Below, piece after piece: positions 56,967 through 64,000 of a DNA stretch of 64,000 bases. The notes beneath the pieces were generated by a model that had not been told where the DNA came from, did not search any database, and saw nothing but the letters and a program-made list of their open reading frames with translations. Within the stretch, counting starts at the first letter, position 1. Every line of letters starts with the position of its first letter. Both the position numbers and the translations under genes were made by a program. The stretch covers positions 372,001 through 436,000 of the forward strand of contig NZ_JARAJZ010000001.1 in the NCBI RefSeq assembly GCF_028765345.1. Direction: 5' to 3'. The DNA is from Sporolactobacillus sp. CQH2019 (GTDB lineage: Bacteria; Bacillota; Bacilli; Bacillales; Sporolactobacillaceae).

Positions 56967-57482
56967 TCAACGATCCCACGGTTTTTTCAATGTCAGTCTC
57001 GACACAAAATTTCTTGTCTCGCTTCTCCTGTTCTGGCGATGAAGATAGCGTTTCTCCGCACTTTTGTACAGCATCTTCTCTTCGTCGCTTTCAGGAACCA
57101 CTCCGGGAACCAGGATGGCCTTTCCATTTTCATCGACCGCAACAAAGGTCAGAAAACAAGTCGTACACAATGTGCGTTTCGCTGTCTTCAGTTCCTCTGT
57201 AATAATCTTTACGAAGACTTCCATGGACGTATGGTGTGTCCAAGTGACAATAGCCTCCAGGCAAACTGAAGATCCTGCTCTGATTGGGCACAGAAAATCT
57301 ACTGAATCGATCGAAGCCGTAACAACCATTTGGCGGGCATGGCGCATCGCTGCGACTGCCCCGATGTTATCTACGTACATCATCAGCTTGCCGCCGAAAA
57401 ACGTCCCATGGTTATTCGTGTCGCTCGGCATAACGTGCACAGACGTAACCGAACGCGACTCATTGACCTTTTTTTCCTCCAT
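56967..57482 (-). CDS. ykhA: Acyl-CoA thioesterase (YkhA-like hotdog protein)
   Basis: A 171-residue single hotdog-domain thioesterase of the BACH/YkhA type. Seen are the helix motif NNHGTFFGGKLMMYVDNIGAVAA near residue 24, TASIDSVDFLCPIRAGS, and TWTHHTSMEVFV. It hydrolyses acyl-CoA in the cytoplasm, probably of broad chain length. It is not FapR, as it lacks a DNA-binding N-terminus. ATG 57482 has AGAAAGGAA just upstream. The open frame extends further without a ribosome site. Confidence 0.9.
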   Translation of the reverse strand: MEEKKVNESRSVTSVHVMPSDTNNHGTFFGGKLMMYVDNIGAVAAMRHARQMVVTASIDSVDFLCPIRAGSSVCLEAIVTWTHHTSMEVFVKIITEELKTAKRTLCTTCFLTFVAVDENGKAILVPGVVPESDEEKMLYKSAEKRYLHRQNRRSETRNFVSRLTLKKPWDR

Positions 57483-57736
57483 TTCCTTTCTCCCCCTGAT
57501 CGCCGGTCTAATCCTGTGCCGGCTGTCAACAAATTTCATGATAAATAATAAAACAAGTCGATGTTAACCCAAAGTCGAAAAATATTCAACAGATTTCAAA
57601 AAATAATCCATTTTGCTAGGCCCAAAAAAAGCAGTTTGCATGAGACACGCCGGCACATCTTTGGAAATCTTTACATAAAAAAAAGACGAAAAAAAGGTCA
57701 AAACAATCTTGACAAATTCACAAAACCGTATTCCAT

Positions 57737-57753
57737 TGTTACAAAACTGTAAT
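57737..57753 (+). promoter_or_regulatory. WalR (YycF)-type box upstream of the yocH-like gene
   Basis: TGTTAC-AAAAC-TGTAAT matches the WalR consensus TGTWAH-N5-TGTWAH exactly. It lies about 100 bp before a YocH-like wall gene, a classic WalR target in B. subtilis. A TTGACA lies about 30 bp further upstream and a TACAAT about 35 bp downstream of the box. Confidence 0.75.
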
Positions 57754-57853
57754 CTCGCTAAAACACGGATGAGATATTCAACGCTTACAATTACCAATGG
57801 ATGTAAATCATTGCCTTTCAGGCGTGGTTTGCACAATAAGGAGGGTTACATTT

Positions 57854-58768
57854 ATGAATATCATTGAAAGGCTGACGGCGGTGACCGGTCTCGCGGTGTG
57901 TATCGGTGTCCTGACACCGACAACCATCGCATTGGCCAAGACGAGCAGTACAAATGATAGTCACACGATGAAAACCGAAAGTACTGAATCAGCAGCTGTA
58001 GGATTTGCCGTAAAGGTTCCTCAGAAACAATCAGGCGGAAAGGACATTAATAATACCTTGAACACGCTCCGCAAAGGAGACAAAGGTCCATCCATTGCCA
58101 AACTTCAGGAGGAATTGAAACAACTCGGTTATTATCACGGCGAAATAAACGGAGTATTCGGAGATCTGACGCTTAAAGCGATAGACAGCTTTCAGGCAGA
58201 TCAGAAACTATCCGGCAGCGGCGAAGCGAATACCGAAACGACGGCTTTGCTCTATAATATTTATTACCATCAGTCCCAGCTGAAAGCCGCTCAGGCTAAA
58301 GCCGCAGAAATAACACAGCAGGAAAAAGCGGCGGCCGAAGCCAAGGCTCGGCAGGTGGCGGCTCAGCAGCAGGCTCAGTCGAAGCAGGCGGCGGCTCCTG
58401 TTGCACAGGCAGCTCCCCAGCCTCAAAAGGCAGCCGTCCAAAGTGTGTCATACACACCCGGAGCTGCAGCACGGCAGGCTCCGAAACCGGCAGGCAATAC
58501 TTTGACTGTTCTCGCTACGGGCTATGCGCTCAAAGGTCTGACGGCAACCGGAACGAATGTGGGCGGCAATTCAGGTGCGAAAGTCATTGCCGTTGATCCT
58601 TCCGTTATCCCTCTCGGTTCGAGAGTTGTCATACCGGGCTACGGCACATATATCGCGGCAGACACCGGCGGAAGCATCAGAGGCAACCGGATCGACGTCC
58701 ATTTCCCGACGAAAGCTGCCGCACTGGCTTTTGGGCAAAGGACACTGACAATTACCGTTATTCATTAA
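57854..58768 (+). CDS. yocH: Secreted wall protein, PG-binding plus 3D domain
   Basis: A 304-residue exported protein with a signal peptide ending around residue 30 (TTIALAK). A peptidoglycan-binding domain of type 1 occupies about residues 70-135 (LRKGDKGPSIAKLQEELKQL, GYYHGEINGVFG). It is followed by an Ala/Gln-rich helical linker (residues 150-205) and a C-terminal 3D domain with its conserved Asp residues in TATGYALKGLTATG, VIAVDPSVIPLGS, YIAADTGGSIRGNRIDVHF. Similar domains cut or remodel glycan. B. subtilis YocH uses LysM instead of the PG-binding domain, so the name is by analogy. The start has AAGGAGGGTTACATTT. Confidence 0.88.
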   Translation: MNIIERLTAVTGLAVCIGVLTPTTIALAKTSSTNDSHTMKTESTESAAVGFAVKVPQKQSGGKDINNTLNTLRKGDKGPSIAKLQEELKQLGYYHGEINGVFGDLTLKAIDSFQADQKLSGSGEANTETTALLYNIYYHQSQLKAAQAKAAEITQQEKAAAEAKARQVAAQQQAQSKQAAAPVAQAAPQPQKAAVQSVSYTPGAAARQAPKPAGNTLTVLATGYALKGLTATGTNVGGNSGAKVIAVDPSVIPLGSRVVIPGYGTYIAADTGGSIRGNRIDVHFPTKAAALAFGQRTLTITVIH

Positions 58769-58780
58769 TTCACCGCCGGG

Positions 58781-58816
58781 CCATCGATGAACAGCATCTG
58801 TTCATCGATGGTTTTT
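58781..58816 (+). terminator. Terminator of the yocH-like gene
   Basis: A perfect 14-bp stem CCATCGATGAACAG with its complement (58798-58811) around a 3-nt loop, followed by TTTTT. Confidence 0.9.
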
Positions 58817-58855
58817 GCATTCAGGCTTCATTGAGCAGCAATTCAAGGTGCATTT

Positions 58856-58902
58856 TAAAGAGGGTGTCTCGATATCGGAAAATCGAGACACCCTCTTCCG
58901 TT
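58856..58902. terminator. Terminator-like hairpin downstream of ddl
   Basis: AGAGGGTGTCTCGAT pairs with ATCGAGACACCCTCT around an 8-nt loop; short T runs on both sides. It lies between two convergent genes, about 145 bp beyond the ddl stop. Confidence 0.65.
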
Positions 58903-59044
58903 TCATGAACACGCGTCAGGAACAGGCCCTGCATGATCCCCGCGCTTTTAACATATGCGCGTCAGCTTCATTTGCAGAAGCTTTCCCGGATTTTTCCGGC
59001 TCTCAAAAACAAGCCGCTCCTGTCTTTTTCCTCCATCCTCATGT

Positions 59045-60148
59045 TTACTCATCAATCCGATAGTGGATTTTCTGTTTCTCCCTGAATTTCTCAATGCCGA
59101 GATCGATCAGTTTTTCAATCAGATCCCGGTAAGATATCCCCGTATGCTGCCACAGCAGCGGAAACATGCTGAATTGAGTGAAACCCGGCATCGTGTTCAC
59201 CTCGTTCAGGATGACACGATGATCCCCTTCCCGTATAAAAACATCGACTCTGGCCAAACCGGACAGATTCAAAGCGACAAAAGCCCTTTTTGCGACGTCT
59301 TCCAGCTCCGCCCTGACCTTGCCCGGCAGATCGGCCGGAATGATCAGCGTGCTCTTTCCTTCCTGATACTTCGACTGATAGTCATAGAAATCCGCCTCTC
59401 CGGTTTTTATTTCTCCCGGAACGGAGACAGAAAGGCTGTGATTGCCGATCACGCCGATTTCCACTTCGCGCCCGTCAATTTTTTCTTCGATGATCACCTT
59501 TGTGTCGAATCGGAAAGCTTCTTCCACCGCGGCAGAAAGGTCGGTTTCGCTGAGACATTGGCTGATCCCGACACTCGATCCGCAATTGGCGGGTTTCACA
59601 AAACACGGGTAGCCAATCGAATTTTTAACTTCAAGAATGACAGACGGGGCATCGCTTTCCCAGTCAAAACGAGGAACGGACAAATATTTGGGGCCCTGGA
59701 TCCCATGTGCTGAAAAGACGTCCTTCATCAGCACTTTATCCATCCCGACACTTGATCCCGAAACTCCGGAACCGACATAAGCGATATTCAGCAGCTCAAA
59801 CAGTCCCTGCACGGTTCCGTCTTCACCGTTAGGTCCGTGCAGCAGCGGGAAGACAACATCGGGCCGCTTATTAATGGCCGCAGCTGATGCAGATGGGGCG
59901 AGCCAGTGCTCCGCATTTGTTTCAAGCGTCTGATCTTCTTTAAGAAGCAGCTGATCCTTATATTCCAGTTTCTTTTTTATCTCGGATCCCGCAATCCACC
60001 GCCCGTCCTGCTGAATATAGACAGGAAGCACTCTGTATTTTTCCAGATCCATGGCGTTTATGACCGAATAAGCGGTTAAGAGTGAAATCTCATATTCCGT
60101 CGATCTGCCGCCGTAAAGCACAGCAACCGTTTTTTTTTCACTTGTCAT
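59045..60148 (-). CDS. ddl: D-alanine--D-alanine ligase
   Basis: A 367-residue ATP-grasp enzyme that makes the D-Ala-D-Ala dipeptide for peptidoglycan. Visible are VLYGGRSTEYEISLLTA at the N-terminus, LLHGPNGEDGTVQG, the ATP-grasp loop VKPANCGSSVGIS, and the metal site ARVDVFIREG with LNEVNTMPGFT. In the omega loop FYDYQSKYQ, the Lys-Tyr pair is the form of D-Ala-D-Ala ligases; D-Ala-D-lactate ligases have Phe there, so vancomycin-sensitive wall ends are expected. ATG 60148 has GAGGAAATCAGG before it; the track extends upstream without a site. Confidence 0.95.
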   Translation of the reverse strand: MTSEKKTVAVLYGGRSTEYEISLLTAYSVINAMDLEKYRVLPVYIQQDGRWIAGSEIKKKLEYKDQLLLKEDQTLETNAEHWLAPSASAAAINKRPDVVFPLLHGPNGEDGTVQGLFELLNIAYVGSGVSGSSVGMDKVLMKDVFSAHGIQGPKYLSVPRFDWESDAPSVILEVKNSIGYPCFVKPANCGSSVGISQCLSETDLSAAVEEAFRFDTKVIIEEKIDGREVEIGVIGNHSLSVSVPGEIKTGEADFYDYQSKYQEGKSTLIIPADLPGKVRAELEDVAKRAFVALNLSGLARVDVFIREGDHRVILNEVNTMPGFTQFSMFPLLWQHTGISYRDLIEKLIDLGIEKFREKQKIHYRIDE

Positions 60149-60341
60149 CCTGATTTCCTCAATTCTCTTTCTATTTTTCTTTTCGTTTGAATAACTTCGG
60201 GCAAAGAGTCCGGCCGTGACCGTGTTTAAATTCCGGCCCGTATCCGTCGTCTTTTTTAGTTTAGCACAAACAGACGGAGTGGGAAGACTTCCCGAAGAAG
60301 AAAAAACAGGCAAAAATTTTTAATTGCAAATGCCGCTCCAC

Positions 60342-61604
60342 TCACTTTTTTAAGTTTGCATGTTCCAGATAATTTATCCGGTCAAGCATGGTCGGGTGAT
60401 CGTACTGCATGAATTTTACCAATGCCGGGGGATTCATTTCGCCGAGGCTGGCTGCCGAGAGCTTTTGAAATGAAGAAATGGCCGCCTGCCGATTCTGTGT
60501 CATCTGAATGGCATAAACGTCGGCCGCATGCTCAAACTGACGCGAAACGGCGTTCTGAACAGGCTCTCCGGCAAAAGAAAGAAGTGAAAACAGCAGCAGG
60601 ACAAGGGGCAGAGCCGCCAGATCGCCGGGATGCGCCAGATTCAATCGCGGACCCCAGTGCTGAACCGTCCAAAGCAGCCCTTTGGCGGCAAGAAAAAGTC
60701 CGATGAACAGCCCGGCCAGTGTGGCAACCGTACCCCAGAGAATATGGTGCATCACGTAATGCCCCATTTCATGAGCCATGATAAACAGGACTTCGGGACG
60801 GCTGAGCTTCTGAACGGTCGTATCCCAGAGAACAATGCGCAGATGCGAGCCGATTCCATTCACATAGGCGTTCATAGCATTCGTCTGATTCGACATATCG
60901 ACTTCATAGACATTGTTCGCCGGAATGCCCGCATGGGACGCCAGATTAAGAATCTCGCTTTTCAGTTCACCGTTCGGCAGGCTTTGAAAGTGATTATAAA
61001 GCGGATCGATCACAACCGGCTGCAGATAGAGGATAAACACAATAAACGGTACGGACAGCAGCCAGACCGGCAGCCACCAGTTCCGCGGATTTCTGCGGAT
61101 AAAAAAGAAAATAACGGTGAGTGTAATCAACGAAATCAGGCCGTCGACCGCGAAAGAAATGCCCTGATCCCGGATCCAGTCCGAAAAATGCTGAACGGAT
61201 ATTCCGTAGTGGACGGACAGTTGATATTGGGCAAAATTAACCGGGAAAAAAACGGCAGCGGAAATCAGCGACAGTATCGCAAAACAAATAAAGATCCGGA
61301 CAAGGAAAAGGGAGGACAGTCCTTCGGCGCGCCGTCTCAGCCATTGCGAGAAACCCGAAATCAGCACAAACAGATAGACGGCCCATTCAAGCGGAATAGA
61401 CGCAAAGGACAAAAAGTGGCGCCAGGCATTATAGGTTGTACTTTCGGCAAGCTGACGCCCGTTCATAAACTGTGACGGATCGGCCGGGGTTCCTTTGATG
61501 CCGGGCGGAAGGCCGGATTTCGACCAGACGAAAAAATAACCGGCCATCAGCATTATATAAATGAAATAAAAAACAATAAAGCCTGTAAAGGCAGCTTTCC
61601 TCAA
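60342..61604 (-). CDS. yhfN: M48-family (CAAX-type) membrane metalloprotease
   Basis: A 420-residue zinc protease with four N-terminal membrane segments, the catalytic zinc motif MAHEMGHYVMHH near residue 280, a further membrane hairpin, and a third zinc ligand region with QFEHAADVYAIQ. It is like Ste24/CAAX protease 1 and B. subtilis YhfN. It cleaves proteins at or in the membrane; the substrate is unknown. GGGGAGGATC precedes the ATG. Upstream in the same direction is lplJ, also a yhf-region gene in Bacillus (yhfJ). Confidence 0.9.
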   Translation of the reverse strand: MRKAAFTGFIVFYFIYIMLMAGYFFVWSKSGLPPGIKGTPADPSQFMNGRQLAESTTYNAWRHFLSFASIPLEWAVYLFVLISGFSQWLRRRAEGLSSLFLVRIFICFAILSLISAAVFFPVNFAQYQLSVHYGISVQHFSDWIRDQGISFAVDGLISLITLTVIFFFIRRNPRNWWLPVWLLSVPFIVFILYLQPVVIDPLYNHFQSLPNGELKSEILNLASHAGIPANNVYEVDMSNQTNAMNAYVNGIGSHLRIVLWDTTVQKLSRPEVLFIMAHEMGHYVMHHILWGTVATLAGLFIGLFLAAKGLLWTVQHWGPRLNLAHPGDLAALPLVLLLFSLLSFAGEPVQNAVSRQFEHAADVYAIQMTQNRQAAISSFQKLSAASLGEMNPPALVKFMQYDHPTMLDRINYLEHANLKK

Positions 61605-61802
61605 AAAGATCCTCCCCTTCAGCTTAGCAAAGACTGAGCCGCTCCTCAGGGCGCTGACAGACCGGCCATTCTTAGCTTAGTTTTCCGCCCCGGATTTTAG
61701 AACAAGCCTGCCTTTCTGAGGCTGCTTAAAATCGACGGTGTCCGTCTCTTTTCCGCTGTCCTCTAAGACGCTGCACGGCTTTAAAGATGCCGCCCCTGAC
61801 TG

Positions 61803-62795
61803 TCAGAACATGAGAGAAATGATGTCATCAAAACCGATCTGACCGAAATACTGATGGACATCGAGTGTCTTCAGGCGATCGGCAACGGTGTCCTTTTTAT
61901 ACTGAATGCCGGTCAGGAGGCGTTCGACCTCGCTTACATCTTCCGTGCCGAAGAAATCCCCGAAAATCGAAAGATGTTCAATATAGCCTTTTTTTACAGC
62001 GAGACGGACGTCCACCCGCCCTCCGGAAAAACGTCTGCTCTTTTTGACATTGAATTCCGGCGACTTCCCGAATACCCACTCCCAGTTGCGGTAGCGCTTT
62101 TTCGCAAGCGAGACAATATGGATCCAGTCCTCGTCGGTGATCGCGTATTCCGGTATTTTATTTTCGCCTTCAAAAAGATAGTGCAGAAGCGTTTCCCTGA
62201 ATTGGCGGATATCCATATCTTCGCTCAGATGCTCGCGAATATTGGTTACCCGGCTGCGTACTGATTTGATCCCTTTGGATTCATACTTCTCGGCATCCGG
62301 ATTCAGCGCAAGCGAAACATTTTCGAGATTCACGTCAAAGAGCAGAGTCCCATGGCTGAAAATGCGCCCTTTCGTCACAAATTGTGCATTTCCGGATATT
62401 TTTTTCCCGTCCACGGTCAGGTCGTTGCGCCCCTCGAGCCGTGCATCGACTCCGAGATGTTTCAGCGCCCGGATGACCGGTTCGGTGAACCTGCGGTAGT
62501 TATTGAAACTGTCGCCGTCGTCGCGGGTGATGAAGCTGAAACTGAGATTGCCGGGATCATTATAAACGGCTCCGCCGCCGGACAGGCGCCGGGTCACAGT
62601 GATGTCGTGAGAACGAATGTAATCCATGTTGACTTCTTCTATCGTATTTTGGTTGCGCCCGACGATCACGGTCGGCGTCATCCGGTAGAACATCAGATAA
62701 GTCTCGTCTCTGTCCAAATGTGTCAGTGCGAATTCTTCCAGTGCAAAATTCAGCGTCTGATCAAGAATATCGCGGTTATTGATGTATTTCATCAT
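61803..62795 (-). CDS. lplJ: Lipoate--protein ligase LplJ
   Basis: A 330-residue ligase that attaches free lipoate to E2 and GcvH proteins. The biotin/lipoate-ligase core is seen in TVIVGRNQNTIEEVN, TRRLSGGGAVYNDPGNLSFSF, the substrate-binding Lys in DGKKISGNAQ, and FSHGTLLFDVNLENV. A C-terminal accessory domain follows (from about residue 250). AAAAGGGGACGG precedes the start; two ATGs in a row are possible. Confidence 0.94.
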   Translation of the reverse strand: MMKYINNRDILDQTLNFALEEFALTHLDRDETYLMFYRMTPTVIVGRNQNTIEEVNMDYIRSHDITVTRRLSGGGAVYNDPGNLSFSFITRDDGDSFNNYRRFTEPVIRALKHLGVDARLEGRNDLTVDGKKISGNAQFVTKGRIFSHGTLLFDVNLENVSLALNPDAEKYESKGIKSVRSRVTNIREHLSEDMDIRQFRETLLHYLFEGENKIPEYAITDEDWIHIVSLAKKRYRNWEWVFGKSPEFNVKKSRRFSGGRVDVRLAVKKGYIEHLSIFGDFFGTEDVSEVERLLTGIQYKKDTVADRLKTLDVHQYFGQIGFDDIISLMF

Positions 62796-63068
62796 CCGTC
62801 CCCTTTTCGCCGGTTAAATACCGATCTCTTTTTCATATCTTAAAACGGTTCCATGCATTCGTCCAGAACAAAGCCCGGCCAGCGGCACCAAACGAAGCGA
62901 AGTTTCTTTTTCGCCCGGCGCCGGGCCTCCTGCAGGTGAAATGAGGATCGGCCTCTTTACAAGAAAACCCCTTTTACGCTAAGCTTAACACGTCCATTGT
63001 TTTTTAAAACCGTTTTATCTCAGAGAGAAGAAAAATGTTACCCACGATTATTGTCTGGAGGATGTGGA

Positions 63069-63719
63069 ATGAAAACAATTTATCTCGTCAGGCATGGACA
63101 AACGCTTTTTAACAAACTGAATAAGGTGCAGGGATGCTCCGACTCGCCGCTGACTGAAACCGGGGCGCGCCGGGCCGCCGAATTAGGCGCACGCTTTAAG
63201 AAAGAGGGCATCGTGTTTGATGCCGCCTTCACGAGCGATCTCGGGAGAGCCAGGCAGACCGCAAAGCTTATTCTGTCACATTCGGCAAGCCCCGATGTGC
63301 CCCTCGTTGAAACCGCCGATCTGCGCGAGGTCGGCTTCGGCATGTTCGAAGGAGGCCCGAACAACCTGATGTGGCAGCGGGTAAGCGAAGAAACGGGCGA
63401 TCTTGTGATCAGCGGAGATTCGCCGGATGAATTAAAAGTCCGCGGGCTGGATATATTGAAGAAGCTGGACAGCGCCGGACTTGCGGAGAGTTATGGCGAC
63501 GTCAGAAAACGGGTTGCCGAGGTCCTGAATCTGCTTGCCGCTTCCAAACAGTCCGCCGTTCTCGCCGTCAGCCACGGACTGTTCATCAACTGTCTGCTCT
63601 TTTCTCTCCTGGACCGGGACAAGCGGGTTTCGTCGATTCCGAATACGAGCGTGACCAAACTTGTGTATGATAACGGCACTTTTACCGTCCATTATATCGG
63701 ACGGATTGAAAATCTTTAA
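63069..63719 (+). CDS. Histidine phosphatase (phosphoglycerate mutase family)
   Basis: A 216-residue protein with the catalytic LVRHGQTLFN near residue 6, the second-half SHG motif in LAVSHGLFI near 178, and LREVGFGMFEGG. It is a histidine phosphatase; most single members in Bacillus act on small phosphorylated metabolites. It is not proven to be a mutase. The frame extends upstream to 62997, but GGAGGATGTGGA at the ATG at 63069 fixes the start. Confidence 0.9.
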   Translation: MKTIYLVRHGQTLFNKLNKVQGCSDSPLTETGARRAAELGARFKKEGIVFDAAFTSDLGRARQTAKLILSHSASPDVPLVETADLREVGFGMFEGGPNNLMWQRVSEETGDLVISGDSPDELKVRGLDILKKLDSAGLAESYGDVRKRVAEVLNLLAASKQSAVLAVSHGLFINCLLFSLLDRDKRVSSIPNTSVTKLVYDNGTFTVHYIGRIENL

Positions 63720-63743
63720 TGAATCAGGCTGAATAGAATCATC

Positions 63744-63794
63744 AGACAAGGAAAAAACCGCCGAACGGGCCGATCACAGCCCGACGGCGGTTTT
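63744..63794. terminator. Bidirectional terminator after the phosphatase gene
   Basis: AAAACCGCCG...CGGCGGTTTTTT with an inner CGGGC...GCCCG helix. A and T runs on opposite sides let it serve the phosphatase gene and the convergent partial gene at 63820. Confidence 0.85.
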
Positions 63795-63819
63795 TTCCCC
63801 AGCCGTTGTTTTTCATTTT

Positions 63820-64000
63820 TTAGGATTCGGCCGTCGTCTCCCGATACGAAGCGCTCGTTCTCGGCGGTCTGTTATTCAGATGGAATTTCACCGTAAAGCC
63901 GATCATGCTCAGCACGAGTGCAGAGACGAGAAATCCGGCCAGAATAAGCGCATTCTGGGCAAGCATCGCCTGCTGACGGCCGTCGATAATATTTCTGAAT
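63820..64000 (-). CDS. C-terminal part of a membrane protein, unknown
   Basis: The last 59 residues of a minus-strand gene that runs off the window. The piece begins FRNIIDGRQQAMLAQNA, has one membrane helix (ALILAGFLVSALVLSMIGF region) and ends in a basic, Ser/Thr-rich tail (NNRPPRTSASYRETTAES). The stop TAA is at 63820-63822, next to the shared terminator. Too little is present to name it. Confidence 0.6.
   Translation of the reverse strand, partial: FRNIIDGRQQAMLAQNALILAGFLVSALVLSMIGFTVKFHLNNRPPRTSASYRETTAES

Noticed and set aside
56967-57482. FapR regulator
   Set aside because: It has the hotdog fold in common, but the N-terminus lacks a DNA-binding helix-turn-helix and the sequence fits acyl-CoA thioesterases.

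Overview
The window looks like a chromosomal segment of a spore-forming, low-to-mid-GC member of the Bacillales. Evidence is gene order and gene families: a yjbE-spx-opp-trpS-yjbA-fabF-fabH block laid out much as in Bacillus subtilis, an addB-addA-sbcD-sbcC block, a yhfN/lplJ pair, Bacillus-type regulation (T-box, FMN riboswitch, WalR-type box), strong Shine-Dalgarno sites and frequent TTG/GTG starts. Base composition is near 50% GC, and a Sporolactobacillus-like organism is my guess, not a demonstrated identity. No rRNA, tRNA, CRISPR, intact IS or prophage is seen; this is mostly core chromosome interrupted by unusual intergenic repeats.

Layout. 1-8.3 kb: TerC-family membrane protein, the redox regulator spx, two very small genes, and the oppABCDF oligopeptide transporter (minus strand). 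8.4-14.7 kb: DUF3899 protein, T-box-controlled trpS, yjbA, fabF and fabH, and a YppG-like protein. 16-24.6 kb: a Rossmann-like protein, a SufT/YitW-type protein, a NifU-N-like protein, asparagine synthase, a lysozyme-like protein, an aldehyde dehydrogenase, YitT and a secreted coiled-coil protein. 24.7-30.1 kb: an RND exporter and an AbrB-like regulator/ABC exporter operon. 31.6-43.4 kb: the addB-addA-sbcD-sbcC double-strand-break repair operon. 45.6-50 kb: thiamine-binding protein, PAP2 phosphatase, a DUF948-like protein, menE and menB. 50.6-64 kb: fabL, sodC, a Nudix hydrolase, ydbC, menA, ribU under an FMN riboswitch, an acyl-CoA thioesterase, a YocH-like 3D-domain wall protein with a WalR-type box, ddl, yhfN, lplJ, a histidine phosphatase and the end of a membrane protein.

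The most unusual content is a family of composite intergenic elements at about 14.7-16.0, 19.7-20.3, 30.2-31.2, 43.6-45.4 and 52.5-52.9 kb. Their central part is an array of degenerate units about 21 bp long (two helical turns) built on the cores TTTTCGGTC / TTATCGGTC or TTCGGTGCGAC. In the better preserved copies one side carries a conserved head of roughly 100 bp and the other a conserved tail of roughly 210 bp, always in the same relative polarity. Unit lengths vary between about 18 and 22, so reading frame is not kept, and the long open frames across the arrays look like by-products of a stop-poor repeat. I do not recognise this element.

Functionally, the window links envelope and lipid metabolism (fabF/fabH/fabL, ddl, YocH-like, lysozyme-like, PAP2), menaquinone synthesis (menA, menB, menE, split over two sites), peptide and riboflavin uptake, and DNA repair.
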